Positions 1 to 10,886 of a DNA stretch of 64,000 nt are shown piece after piece; within the stretch, counting starts at the first letter, position 1, and every line of letters starts with the position of its first letter. The position numbers and the translations under genes were made by a program. The stretch covers positions 434,001-498,000 of the forward strand of contig CAOLHI010000079.1 in NCBI GenBank assembly GCA_948474755.1, read 5' to 3'. Source of the stretch: Ctenosaura bakeri (lineage: Eukaryota > Chordata > Lepidosauria > Squamata > Iguanidae). Under the pieces are notes generated by a model. The model saw only the letters and a list, made by a program, of their open reading frames with translations. It was not told the DNA's origin and searched no databases.

Positions 1-65
1 CTTGAAGTTTTAGTCCTTCGCCATCGATTGATTGAGGCAGCAGTTGAGAGTGGACAGATGGGCAG
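1..65 (+). CDS. CCDC162: Host exon 1 of window (5' partial)
   Basis: Open from base 1 in frame 1 (begins LEVLVLRHRLIEAAVES), ending AG before a GTTAGT donor at 66 with two bases of a split Arg codon. The phase matches the next exon exactly. Its true 5' end is outside the window. Confidence 0.7.
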
Positions 66-887
66 GTTAGTTCTGGGACTGTAGGGTGTTCTGTTGAACC
101 CTTTATGATGGAGAGGAGAACCTGTGGCATTTTAGTTGTTGATTTCATCATCCATTAGTCCCAACCAGCATGTCTAGTGGTCAGTGTCAGGAATGATGGG
201 ACCATCTGGAAGTCACTGCTACTCTGTGAAGAGACAGATGCTAGGGCTTGCCCTAAACCATTGTTCTCATTTTCTTGGAATATATTTCTATAAATTCATA
301 AATGGCTTCCCTGCAGCATTAGAACTCTTGCCAACACATGCATCTCTCCTTTCTTGAGTTTTTCCAAGCCAGTGTTGACCAATATGCCTTCTTTATCTAT
401 TACACCCTTGGTAGAGATGTCTATTCCCTTCCCCATTCATCTAGGCACCATATAACTCCATCATCTATACCATGAGTGAAGAAAGCTATGACCCTCAGAT
501 GTACTTGGAGTCTAATTCACAATAAGGAGATTTGTAGTCCAACAATGACTAGAGGGCCACAAGCTTTCCCTCCCAGTCTATACCAGACTGGTGTTAAGAA
601 AACAGCAGCAGTGTACAGATTTTAAGCATGTTGAACAAAGCAAGACCTATATTGTGTTTTCTGACTGAGTCAGTGGGATTTGCCTATGTGTTGATTCATC
701 ACTCAACAATTGATTGAATTGGGTTGCTCTTGTCGGGATTTGTAATCCACTTTGAATTTCAAGCTGGGGAAAGGCAGGGTATGAATTGAATACATACATA
801 CGTATATACTGTTCTGAGTTTAAAAGGCATAATAATGGATAATGACACATATATTTACAGAAGTATACATGTTCTTTTCTCTTTTAG
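66..887 (+). other. Intron 1
   Basis: Non-coding. A block at about 655-790 (TCAGTGGGATTTGCC...GTTGATTC) resembles 45690-45790 and is probably an old interspersed repeat. Nothing else recognisable. Confidence 0.5.
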
Positions 888-1046
888 ATTGTACAAGGAA
901 TTTGCAGGAGAAATGGGTTTTGATGAGTTCCATCTGTACTTAAGGCCTGTGTATTTTGAATTTGCATCTCACAAAGAGAAAATAGACCAGCCTGCACCAG
1001 TATATATTACTTCTCTACTAGAGCAGCAGGATAGTAGTGTGGATAG
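888..1046 (+). CDS. CCDC162: Host exon 2
   Basis: TTCTCTTTTAG acceptor and GTAAG donor. Encodes local residues 22-74, with an aromatic-rich block FDEFHLYLRPVYFEF and then SHKEKIDQPAP. It takes one base to finish the Arg codon split with exon 1 and leaves two bases. Confidence 0.8.
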
Positions 1047-1149
1047 GTAAGAAAAGGTTTTGTAGGCATTTCAGTAAATGTTGTAAGTGAATCAACACCT
1101 AGTTTAACATGCCATGGTCCAGATCAATGTATAGTATACAGTTTTGTAT

Positions 1150-1415
1150 AGAACTGGGATGGGCAAAGGGCAGCTTATAGGCCACATCCCCCTCTGGGCC
1201 ACTTTAGGGTCAGGAAATGCTATTTCCTGGGACTATAATGGCCCAGGGTGCCCCCAAAACATGGTGAAAATGTCCTAACTCTCCCAGAGAAAGTTTAGGG
1301 ACTTGTGGAAATAAACATTTTAAAACTTTCTTTGCAAGGGGAGGGTTGCAGTGGGTGTTTGTGACCCTCCAAGGTATCCTGGAGAGGTGATATGGCCATA
1401 GTTGCCCACCCAGGT
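1150..1415. mobile_element. MITE-like repeat, hAT type (tentative)
   Basis: Ends are roughly inverted: GGGATGGGCAA at the left and TTGCCCACCC at the right, about 265 bp apart. The interior is non-coding. Similar ends bound 8325-8545. No target-site duplication could be fixed. Confidence 0.4.
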
Positions 1416-2643
1416 ATAGAACAACTAGTCCTAGTTAAACACTTCCTATTTTGCTTTCAGACATTGATGTAAACGAATTGAAACTGAAGGTTATATTTTC
1501 ATGTTTTCAAAAATAATAATTATATTAAAACAAATAATTGGTATGATTTCATAAGAGGAAGAAATTAAGGGGAAGTGCATAAAAGGTATCTAGTTAAACT
1601 TTCTCTGCCAAATTTAATTGGACTAGACAATCGTTGTGGTTCCTAGGCACAAATATATATTAATGTTGATACTTGAATATTCATTCCAGTTTAGTTTTTG
1701 CATTACTGAGACTGGAACTGCCAATTGTGCCCTTATGAGTAATTCTGAGAGGTCAAGGTATAGATGCTTTATAATGCATGTGAACAAAATAGAAACCAGA
1801 TAAACACTGTTGCCACTGGCACCTTGCCCAGCCAATCTTCCTGACCTCAGTCATTGGAAAGCACACACAGAGTGTGGCTCTGTTCTACACCATGCTATGT
1901 GTACTCCCACCATTATTAGGTCAGGTCATGGTGACTCTGAACTGATCACCCATCCTTGTCAAGTCCTGCCTCCCTTCATTTGACTATTTGTGTCAGGAGC
2001 AGAAATAAAGCCTGTTTACCAGGATGTGTGGTTTTCACACTCCAGGCAAGGAAAAGTGAAAAGTTTTTGTCAGCTGAGTCACAGATGCAGTGGCTGGGAA
2101 ATTCAAGCCAAAGGAGACCCAGACCATGTTATGCAGTGTGACTGGGGATTTCTGGTGTCCGGTGTGGGCTCACTCACTCACTGATGTTCCCATGTCATGC
2201 CTGCACTGCTTGATGAATTCTGCAAATCAGTGAAGATGCTCATACCCTCCAACATTTCACAGATGAAAACTGACATGTGTGGCTAGGCAACATCAAGAGG
2301 GTGGTCAAGATGGCAAAAGTTATCAGTGAGGAGGAACAGACAAGCTAGGTGAGGCTGCAGCAGTTTGCTTTTTCTGAAGCCTACTGTGAAGGGCAAGACT
2401 CTGCTCCTTTCTCTCCACTCCTCTCCAGCTGAGTTAACTGGGTACAAACTACTTTTGCACTTTGAACTCAGTTTGCAGCAACTGAAGTAAACTGAGGACA
2501 AAGGGGAGAAGTAGGAAGAGGAGAGAGAGAAACTGAGACTGTTTAAAAGCAGTTGAAAAAGTGGAACAGGAGAGGATAAATCAAGCCTGTAATTGCCAAA
2601 TCAGTGTAGTTGGAGGGAATGAATGCTGCTTTGCTGTACCAGT
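1416..2643 (+). other. Intron 2, unclassified stretch
   Basis: Non-coding. A block at about 2095-2230 (CCATGTTATGCAGTGTGACTG, then a TCACTCACTGATG run) matches 5455-5570, so a shared old repeat family is likely. Otherwise nothing identified. Confidence 0.4.
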
Positions 2644-3533
2644 TGTTACCCTGTTTACTGGGGGTCCCGTGAGGGACGCCAAAGTGCGCTCTCAAAATAT
2701 CTAAAGGTGGGGAAATTAGCACAGAGCACAGTTGGCAATGCGAGAGGCAGGGCAATGCAGCGAGATCTTGAACCCAACGTTTACGGGCTCAGGCCGAGTC
2801 AAGGAGCAGACAGAGGTTGAACTAACAATGGTGATCTTTATTAAAATACAATCAAACAGTGTATGCAGCACACTCACACAGATAACTATAGAAAATAAAG
2901 GTTGGAGTGGGATTGTTGATTTGGGTGATACTACACCTGTCCTGAAGCCCAGGTAGTTCACTGCAGAAGTTCGTAGGTGCGTAGTCTCAGTACGTGGGAC
3001 TGAGGGGAAGGCTCACCAAGCACAGCGGCAGCAAGACTGGATGGAAATCAGGAGCGATCCGAAGAAGGTCTCAGAATCAGGGGTTCTTATAGGGAAAATG
3101 TAGCCATAGGCTAGTCCGTACCTGGGGGAAAACAATGAGTTTCGGGCTGGAGACAAAGCCTCTGAAAGGTCAGAATTTAGCATGATTGAGTTAGTTCCAA
3201 ATTGACAAAGGAGTAGACAGTATGCACATGCAGAGTGCTTGACAGATGAGGATTCTCCTAATCAAGCCTTCTGCTCGCGGCAGGGAGTTCTTTGTAAGTA
3301 GTGTGCATACATAATAGCGTGCTTGCTGGGAGGTCTCCTAAAGCGGCAATCTGGCTATTTCTGGCCTGCCTGGGTGGGTAATGGAATGTCCAGCAATTAG
3401 TGGCCGTGCCTAGTTTTGTGCTTGTCCGGGGGCCTCACAAACACGTGGAGATGGATGGTAGAAGAGAGCCAAATTATTGATATCAAAGTGATATCTGACA
3501 TCCCACAAGTCTGGGCTAGAAACTGCGGCAACA
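2644..3533 (-). mobile_element. Solo LTR, family A copy 1
   Basis: About 890 bp bounded by TGTTACCC and GGCAACA (TG...CA ends in inverted form) and flanked by the same four bases, CAGT, at 2640-2643 and 3534-3537. A closely related 911-bp copy lies at 54539-55449. On the minus strand a TATAAG motif (near 3090) lies upstream of an AATAAA (near 2840), the order expected of a promoter and poly(A) signal in an LTR. No gag, pol or env is attached, so this is a solo LTR of an old endogenous-retrovirus-like element left by LTR-LTR recombination. Confidence 0.78.
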
Positions 3534-3784
3534 CAGTAATGGCCTTCTTACCTGCTCACTCACTGTTCATAGCCTGTACCCTCTGTGGGCTTGTCTGGGA
3601 CATACACATAGCTATATACCCACTCTTTGTGGACTCAGTTCAGAAAGTCAGAACTGTATCTTATTTTGATTTGTTTCATTGAGGGGTGGGCGAGATACAG
3701 AGGTTTTCCACCCTCAGGAACAACCATGAGATGCACTATTCTACAAAATTCAAATGATTATCATCATCATCAAAGCTAGAAATA
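3534..3784 (+). other. Intron 2, short unclassified gap
   Basis: About 250 bp of non-coding DNA between the solo LTR and the pogo-like MITE. Nothing recognised. Confidence 0.4.
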
Positions 3785-4213
3785 CAGGTTGAATATCACT
3801 TATCCAAGAAGCCTGGGACCAGAAGTGCTTCATATTTCAAATCTTTTTCAGATTTTGGAATACCTGTATTTGCATATACATAGAATATCGTACTGTATAA
3901 GAGATCTCTGGGGAGCCTGCACGAGAACGAATGAGAGTGCCACAGCCACCACTTCATGACAAGCACTGCACTTGGATTCCTGCCATTTCACAGATCCTCC
4001 TGTCCCTCCCCAGGCTCTCATCTCTATTCAACTCTGCATCTTGCTCATTTGCCAGTTGTGTTGTTTATGAGACATGAGGCTGGAGCGAGCCTGATGATCT
4101 AAGAGATGAATGAGCAGGAGAGCCATTGCCTTGAAGGCGGAAGCGGACAGCTGGCATCAAAAAAGTTCAGTTTTTTGAGGATTTTGGATTTCTCAATAAG
4201 AGATTCTCAACCT
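3785..4213. mobile_element. pogo/Tigger-like MITE
   Basis: Left end CAGGTTGAATATCACTTATC and right end TTCTCAACCT are inverted, and TA-rich bases flank both. The text resembles the vertebrate Tigger (Tc1/mariner superfamily) MITEs that begin CAGGTTGAGTATCCC. No transposase remains. Confidence 0.55.
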
Positions 4214-4305
4214 ATATATAGAAGTTCAATTCTGCTTTTATAAGTCCCCTTTGAGAGCAAAAGTCAATGTGTGGTGTGGTCCTGCATCTTGTTTTAAACA
4301 AAACC

Positions 4306-4645
4306 ACCATAGAATCATAGAATCATAGAGCTGGAAGAGACCACAGGGGCCATCCAGTCCAACCCCCTTCCATGCAGGAACCCACATCAAAGCACTCATG
4401 GCATATGGCCGTCCAGCCTCTGCTTAAAAAACTCCAAAGAAGGAGACTCCACCACACTCCCAGGCAGCGTATTCCACTGTTGAACAGCTCTGACCATCAG
4501 GAAGTTCTTCCTGAGGTTTAAGTGGAATCTCCTTTCCTGCAGATTGAATCCATTGCTTCTTGTCCTAATCTCTGGATCAGCAGAAAACAGCCTACTTCCT
4601 CCTCGGCGTGACATCCCTTCAAATACTTAAACATGCCTATCATGT
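4306..4645 (-). mobile_element. CR1-type LINE 3' end, minus strand
   Basis: The minus-strand frame 4396-4614 reads like the conserved end of CR1 ORF2 ([10 protein letters not shown], then [20 protein letters not shown]). The 3' tip is the repeated AATCATAG motif, seen inverted at 4312-4330. 5'-truncated; related ends lie at 8566-8805 and 27480-28192. Confidence 0.78.
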
Positions 4646-5164
4646 CCCCTCTTAACTTTCTCTTAACCTTCTCTTAACCATGCTTAGCACCAGCTTGGCA
4701 TCTTTTCATAATCCAACTTCCATCATCCCCCTTTAGTGTGGCCTGGCTGAGAATCATGGCAAGAGTTCTCCAAACATTTTGTGGATGCTAGATTGTGGAT
4801 GGCTGATCTTGTAGAATGTATGACTTTTTACTAGTATCTTTCAAAACTGCAGTAGCATTCAGAAACAGGTATTTTAATTTGTTACTTTTACCAGTCATAT
4901 CAAACTGTCCCTCTTTGTAAAAGATAGGCCATGTTTCTCCTTTTTAAATTATTGTTTACGTATGAGGAGTTGGTCAGCACTTTGGAATACTTAATGATGG
5001 ATCTCCTTCAGTGATACATGTTTTATGGAAAGAATAAGAGTTGTAATTTTTTGCAGTAAGAAAATGTACACATGGTAAACAGAAAGCAAGCAAAAAGATT
5101 CAATTGCTAAGTGATGAAAGTTAGTATTTTGGTTTCATTAACCAAAAATGATTTTCTCTTACAG
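4646..5164 (+). other. Intron 2, last part
   Basis: AT-rich, no coding potential or recognisable repeat, running to the exon 3 acceptor. Confidence 0.4.
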
Positions 5165-5255
5165 ATATATTCCATCCAGTTTAATGTTAAACATCCAGGA
5201 TATTGACAATCAAATTGGCAAATTTAGTTTTCGCACAAGAGAAAGCATTCTTCAG
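5165..5255 (+). CDS. CCDC162: Host exon 3
   Basis: TCTCTTACAG acceptor; CAG|GTGCCT donor. Encodes YIPSSLMLNIQDIDNQIGKF and a short tail, local residues 75-105. Ends in phase 0. Confidence 0.78.
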
Positions 5256-6425
5256 GTGCCTGACTGATTTTTCCCCATTCAGCTTAAGCAGTGTAAAATC
5301 ATTATATTTTAATACACACTTCACCTTCAGTTTTTGTTGATATAACTGTATATGAGAACCAGCAGTATTTCAGTTTTTTGTAGAAAAACTGCAACTTGAC
5401 AACTGCATGGAAGCAGTTAGATATGTTGTACACACAATTGTTGGGAAATGCAAGCAAGAGAAGACACAGAGCATGTTAAGCAATGTGAATAACGCTTTGG
5501 TTCTATGCTGTCTAGTGCTCTGCATGGGTTCGTTCACTTACTGATGCTGTGGTTTTGTTCTTGCCACTGACCAGTGCAGATGCTGCATAGTTGTACCAGT
5601 AAATGAGCAGAAAAAATGGAGACTACGCTCCAGGTGCTTATGGATGGTCCAAGTTTATTCTTTAAAAAGCCCAATGCATTTTAAATTAATTGACCTTCTT
5701 TAGGGGCTATATTAAAAACAAACATAAATATATATCAGTTTTACAATCTTATAATAAACAACAGCACACATATATAAAATATATAATATTCCCATATTCA
5801 TATAATTAAATATACTATTAAAATAAAAAATCTTATGCATACCATAAATCCAATCTACAACAGAAATCTCTGGAGTTGCTGCTGCAGTCTCTTTATGAAC
5901 TGGACTGATATGCAATAAAGAATATTTGTTATTTTAGTTATTTATTTTTTGTTATTTATTCAGTTCCTCAGATGGTCAGAAGCAGGGATAGACTAGAGAG
6001 AGTGATGTGATCAGTTACAAGGACATCTGATGTAATCTGGCTGCAAGATTGCCTATTTGTTTGTTTTCAATTGGACATAGTGGAGTGGTTTTGTAATAAT
6101 GAATAGAGGCCTAGAGCCTCATTAAGACCTTCTGAAATCAAAGATTTCAGTTTCAAAATCTATCCTTCTTCTTTTTTCATAATTTCCAGCTATTTTTTGC
6201 AGTGTCCAAAATTTATAATCTGATGCAGAATGTTGTAATGACCAAGGAAGCCCCTAATCTTTTATTCCTTAAATTATATGGATGTTCAACTATTCTCTTT
6301 TGTAAGGGATTCCCACACATATAACACACTGGGATTTAGAAAGAATAGACTTAGACTATCCATAAGTATGTGGAGTCTAGTCTCATTTATTTCTGCTGAT
6401 TTACTATACGTGCTTTCCACTACTT
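5256..6425 (+). other. Intron 3, first part
   Basis: Non-coding. 5580-5760 reads on the minus strand like the tail of a retroelement (GCATTGGGC...AATAAACTTGGACC), with no coding remnant. 5700-5850 is very AT-rich. Confidence 0.35.
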
Positions 6426-6866
6426 AGGCCCTTTTCGCACCTTACCTGCTGCCACTGGCATCACTTGGGGATCGCAGGAAAAGCCTTGTCCGGGAGGCAC
6501 TCACGTCCCCTCTGCTTCCCCTCCGCACCAGCTCCATGCTGGCCAGAAGGAAGCGTGAGTGCTCTGCCCTTTCCTTCCTTCCGCAGCGCAGCCGAGTACT
6601 TTCTCAGGCTGTGCTGGGGGAGGAAACACAATGGCCACGGGTCCAGAACCTCCACACACAAGGTAAGTGCGTGTGGGGCATGGGAGCAACATGTGGTCGC
6701 ACATCATTTTTGGCAATATGCCAAAAATGATATAATGCACTATTGCCCCCCCAATGCCCTCGGAAGCGTCGTGCAATTGTGAGTACATCATGTGGAATGG
6801 TCCTTGCAATCACGCAACACTCCCTAGGCCATTTTGTAAGAGGACAGGCATTCTGAAAGGGCCTTA
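6426..6866. mobile_element. GC-rich MITE, hAT-like
   Basis: About 440 bp between AGGCCCTTTTCGCAC and GAAAGGGCCTTA, so the ends are inverted repeats. The GC-rich interior generates spurious long open frames on both strands. The same end motif bounds 23642-24051 and 49085-49491. No transposase. Confidence 0.5.
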
Positions 6867-6959
6867 GTCCTGCTCCTGTACCAGTGAATGGACTTCCTAT
6901 CCACTCACTCACTGTTCAGTAGTAATCCACTGCCTCTACATTCCACGGGCTTGCCTAGG

Positions 6960-7109
6960 GCTATTTCTACACTAGCCTGTTATATACTATTATTCCACTG
7001 TTAGTGCTATTATTCCACTTAGGCCCCTTCCTAAACTGCAAACCCCAGGATTCTATAGGATGTTGAAAGTGGAATAATAGCACTATAACAGGCTAGTGGA
7101 GAAATGGCA
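6960..7109. repeat. Palindromic MITE, copy 1
   Basis: Foldback structure: CACTAGCCTGTTATA at the left and TATAACAGGCTAGTG at the right, with a right-arm block AACTGCAAACCCCAGGATTC seen in the other copies. Left arm partly degraded. Confidence 0.65.
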
Positions 7110-7420
7110 TAGGATGTACAAAGAGCTCTGTTCCTACTCTTTTCAGAAAGCTAGAACTGTAGCTTGAACCCAGGACCAACCATGGGCTGTACCAGTCCCC
7201 AAAATCAATTTCCTTATTATATGTGGCAAAACTTTTTATTGTTTTGTATTGAACTTAATTATCATTCTAGATTCTACATGTAACAGGATCATCTGTCTGA
7301 ATTCATGTAAAAAAAGAGTCCATCCTTTGTTAAGATTATAGATGATACATGCATGACAAGAACTGTGCAACTTCCCATTATGGTTGTGTAATTTCTTATC
7401 TTTTTCTGTTCGTCCTTAAG

Positions 7421-7561
7421 ATCTTACTGAATCCATATGGAATGGAAAATATGCAGATTGCTCTTGCCTGCCAAGTCACTCATAAAAACATACTCCTTGT
7501 GGCTATTCAACAGGCTGCATTTTGCCCCATGATGCAATCTACACGAACTGTGGACATGAAG
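7421..7561 (+). CDS. CCDC162: Host exon 4
   Basis: Acceptor TCCTTAAG after a TTTTTCTG tract; donor AAG|GTTAGA. Exactly 47 codons, phase 0 to 0 (local residues 106-152, starting ILLNPYGMENMQIALACQV). It precedes the 13.6-kb intron that holds the L1 and DIRS copy 1. Confidence 0.78.
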
Positions 7562-7768
7562 GTTAGAATTCACTCTCCCCATCTCCCCTAAGGGCAAAAC
7601 AGCACAAAATATGTACTTACACTTTTTTTTTTTAAAAAAAAGCCAACTTGGTTTGCTGTCAAAAAGAGAGGGGTTGAGCATGGAGATGCGTGTATAACGT
7701 TTGCAAATGCACACTCATGGTGCTTCCTCCCTACCTTTTGTGTATATACAGAAAAGGTTTACACTCTA

Positions 7769-7946
7769 GATATTTCCACACTAGGCTGTTATAGTGAAAT
7801 TATTCCACTTTCAACTTCCTATGGAATCCTGGGGTTTGTAGTTTCAGGAGGGGCCACTTGGCCCCTCCCAAAGCTGCAAACCCCAGGATTCCATAGGATA
7901 TTGAAAGTGGAATCATCTCGCTATAACAGCCTAGTGCAGAAAAGAC
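7769..7946. repeat. Palindromic MITE, copy 2
   Basis: Arms ACTAGGCTGTTATAGTG and CTATAACAGCCTAGTG enclose mirrored blocks TTCAACTTCCTATGGAATCC and GGATTCCATAGGATATTGAA. A GGAGGGGCC/GGCCCCTCC centre forms the loop. Confidence 0.75.
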
Positions 7947-8089
7947 CTCTGTCTTCTCCACCAAAATATCTCTGCCTCTGATTAGAGAGTCTCATGGCTG
8001 CTTGTTTCTTTCCTTTTTTTACTTGGGGGTATAACATTTTGCAAAATGTTTTCTTCCTGAACACTGGAATACTGAGGTCTTCTTTGTAA

Positions 8090-8262
8090 TGCACAATGGT
8101 AGCAATGTGAATCCACGTTAACTACCATGCCTGGATCTTTCAGAATCCTGAGGTTTGTAGTTTGGTGAGGCACTACAAGATCTATGGCAGAGAATTCTAA
8201 AAAGCTCACAAAACTACAACACTAAGAATACTAAGGGATGGAGCCATGGTAGATAAAACATG
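8090..8262. repeat. Related foldback repeat, degraded
   Basis: Contains TTCAGAATCCTGAGGTTTGTAG and GGATGGAGCCATGG-type blocks like 44215-44425 and 50774-51019, but the arms are poorly kept. Confidence 0.3.
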
Positions 8263-8324
8263 GATAATTACATGGATAAAAGACAAACTAAAGTGAAGTA
8301 CACACACTTTATATCAGGAATGGG

Positions 8325-8545
8325 CATTCACCAATGTTGAGGGCCATTTTTTGAAATGGTTAGAGGCCATTTTTTTTCTGTTTTGAGGGCATAGCATTTA
8401 TGAGCCAAAATGATCCTGCTGGAATGTGGTTTCGGGCTTTATTTTATTGGGGAAAAAATATTTTTGGAAAAAGTCTTGGCCTGGGGGTAGGCATTGGTTC
8501 CATGGGAATTCCCTAAGCCCATGGGTCACATAATTCCCACCCTTG
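8325..8545. mobile_element. MITE-like repeat related to 1150-1415
   Basis: Begins GGAATGGGCATTCACC and ends AATTCCCACCC, again an inverted pair. Interior non-coding. Confidence 0.35.
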
Positions 8546-8565
8546 CTTTACATATAAAAACAATA

Positions 8566-8805
8566 TTCTTGAACCTCACTTGAACCTCAGGAAGAACTTC
8601 CTGACAGTCAGGGCTGTCTGGCAGTGGAATACGCTGCCTCGGAGTGTAGTGGAGTCTCCTTCTTTGGAGTTTTTGAAGCAGAGGCTAGATGGCCATCTGT
8701 CAGGAGTACCGAGGTTGTTCCTGCATGGCAGGGGATTGGACTGGATGGCCCCTGTGGTCTCTTCCAACTCTACATTTCTATGATTCTATGATTCGATGAA
8801 TATAA
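8566..8805 (+). mobile_element. CR1-type LINE 3' end, plus strand
   Basis: Encodes the same CR1 ORF2 tail ([20 protein letters not shown], then [20 protein letters not shown]) and ends in TCTATGATTCTATGATTCGATG. 5'-truncated at a conserved point just before NLRKNF. Confidence 0.78.
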
Positions 8806-9841
8806 AGCAAGACACACCTCCTCACTGTTGGTACCACAACAGCTGATATTGAAGGGAATTCTCATTGGAATCTGGAGGTTTCATTTAAAAATGTAAGAAG
8901 AGCTGAGCTGAATCAGATGAAAGAATGATGAAGATGAATACTCTGTTTCTACAGTGGACTGGCAGAGGCCTATAGGATGCCCATAGCCAGTACAAGAGTG
9001 CAAGAGGAACCTCCTACTGAATTCCATGGCAGCTAGTATTCAAATGCAAGTTGCCATCAATACTGGAGATGACATATGTACATCATATTTTACAGCTATC
9101 AATAGTCTCTGTCCATAGAAGGCAAATTATGCTATTATTTATTTAATTTATTGCATTTTCCTCTGTGGAGATTAGAGTAGTGTACTTAGGTGCCCCTCAT
9201 TTATTGTCACAACAATGGTGTCAGGTAGGATATGTCAAGAGAGAAGGACTGGCCCCAGGTCACCTAGTGCGCTTCATTTAAGCCAGAATTTTCCCAGTTC
9301 AAGTCTATCCACCACAGTGAAATATTACCAGAAAACTTACTAATTGCCAGTGGTGATTTGTAGCCAACTGTTTGTCTTTACTTTTACATTCCTGAACTGT
9401 TTATGCCAGTTCATTTATTTCAAAATTTCTACACACAAAACACCATGCATGTTCTCAATGTAAAAAAGAATAAAGTATAGAGAACATTGAATACATCTTG
9501 CTTATGATCCTTATATGTCTTATAACAATTTAGCTGGGGATGTTTTAAGATTCCTCCTGAGTAATGTTAATACTTGACTAAATATTAATTCAATTGCCTA
9601 TTATGTTTTCTTCAAAGTCATTAGGGAAGAATGAGAAAATACACAGGTTTCAAAAAGTGCCATTACTTTTCCCTGGGCAAAAATGTGTCCTCTGTTGAAT
9701 GTCAATCTATTCAATATTTGCATTTTCTTTATTTAGTAACAATTGGGAAATACAAGTAAAAATGATCTTTTGACTATGTATGCTTGCTTGTTTTGATGCT
9801 GGTATAAGTTTCCTTTCTTCCTATGAGAAAAAACCAACAGT
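8806..9841 (+). other. Intron 4, unclassified stretch before the L1
   Basis: AT-rich non-coding DNA. 9125-9290 (TTTATTGCATTTTCCTCTG, then CAGGTCACCTAGTGC) looks like an old SINE or LINE fragment; otherwise nothing recognised. Confidence 0.4.
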
Positions 9842-9856
9842 AAGAATAGAAAACTG
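9842..9856 (+). repeat. L1 target-site duplication, left
   Basis: AAGAATAGAAAACTG, repeated exactly at 13963-13977. It defines the 5' boundary of the L1. Confidence 0.9.
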
Positions 9857-9942
9857 AAGAATAGAGGGGAATTAGAGGGAGTTCTTCAGGAGGACTAAGT
9901 CAAGTTATAAGATATAAAACATAATAAAATTGGAAAAGAAAA

Positions 9943-10884
9943 ATGGATCTGAAGATATATTCGTGGAACATTAAGGGGTTTAACTCCGTATATAAAAGAA
10001 GACAAATTTTTCATCATCTGGAGAAGCAAAATTTGGATATAATAAGTCTTCAAGAGGTTAGAATTAAAACTCAAGATCTTAAATATGTTAGAAATCCAAA
10101 ATTGGGAAGCTGCTTTGCATCTGTAATCGATAAAAAGAAGAAGGGGGTGTTAATATATGTGAATTCAAAATACGAGGCGCGTCAAATTTTCCAAGATAAA
10201 AATGGTCGATATATAGGAGTTGAAGTGATTCTGAAACAAGACAAATTTTTAATAGTGGGAATATATGCACCTAATGGGGCTAAAGGGGAATTCTTCCCCA
10301 AAATACAGCAACAGATATTGGAGTATTTAAATGAATCAAGAAACACAAATATTATTTTTGTGGGGGATTTTAACGGAGTCATCAATCCTTTAATTGATAG
10401 ATCAAATCAGAAATTGATCCCCCGAAACAATGGTAAACTTCCTAAGAGTTTTTTTAATCTGATGGGCAATTTTAATTTATATGACACTTGGAGATATAAG
10501 AATGGACAACTGGAAGGATACACATTCTATTCTGACCGACATAAATCGATGTCAAGGATAGACATGATATTGGTATCTAAGCAATTATTGATGAAGATTA
10601 CACAAATGGACATTTTACCGAATTTGTGTTCAGATCATAATCCAATACAAATTAAGATTCAGTTGAAAGACAGAGAAAGAACATGGAGAATGAACGATGA
10701 GATTTGGAATAAGGAGAACTATATAGAGAAAGCTAAAAGAGAGATAACAAATTACTTTGCTGAAAATATGGCACCCGAGTTGTCAATGAAAACTATCTGG
10801 GATGCAAGTAAAGCTGTTATGCGAGGAAACTTCATTAGATGGTCTGCTGAGATTAGGAAAGAGAAGAGAAAAAAGAGGACTTAA
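9943..10884 (+). CDS. L1 ORF2, apurinic-endonuclease part
   Basis: 313 codons opening at MDLKIYSWNIKGF. The APE-type endonuclease domain is complete: N9 in SWNIKGF, E38 in LQEVR, D142 and N144 in GDFNG, D207 in SRIDMIL and D231/H232 in SDHNPI. This enzyme nicks target DNA to prime reverse transcription. The frame ends in RKEKRKKRT and TAA because of a shift in the A run at about 10869-10874. The rest of ORF2 continues in another frame from 10887, so this is the first third of a single broken ORF2. Confidence 0.9.
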   Translation: MDLKIYSWNIKGFNSVYKRRQIFHHLEKQNLDIISLQEVRIKTQDLKYVRNPKLGSCFASVIDKKKKGVLIYVNSKYEARQIFQDKNGRYIGVEVILKQDKFLIVGIYAPNGAKGEFFPKIQQQILEYLNESRNTNIIFVGDFNGVINPLIDRSNQKLIPRNNGKLPKSFFNLMGNFNLYDTWRYKNGQLEGYTFYSDRHKSMSRIDMILVSKQLLMKITQMDILPNLCSDHNPIQIKIQLKDRERTWRMNDEIWNKENYIEKAKREITNYFAENMAPELSMKTIWDASKAVMRGNFIRWSAEIRKEKRKKRT

Positions 10885-10886
10885 TC

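Noticed and set aside
2716..2961. Open frames within the solo LTR
   Set aside because: The two LTR copies do not conserve these frames and no retroviral protein motif is seen.
6465..6912. Overlapping 100-codon frames on both strands near 6.5 kb
   Set aside because: They fall inside a GC-rich MITE and have no splice signals or domain.
8576..8767. Minus-strand 63-codon frame over the CR1 tail
   Set aside because: The plus strand holds the real CR1 ORF2 end; the minus frame is its shadow.
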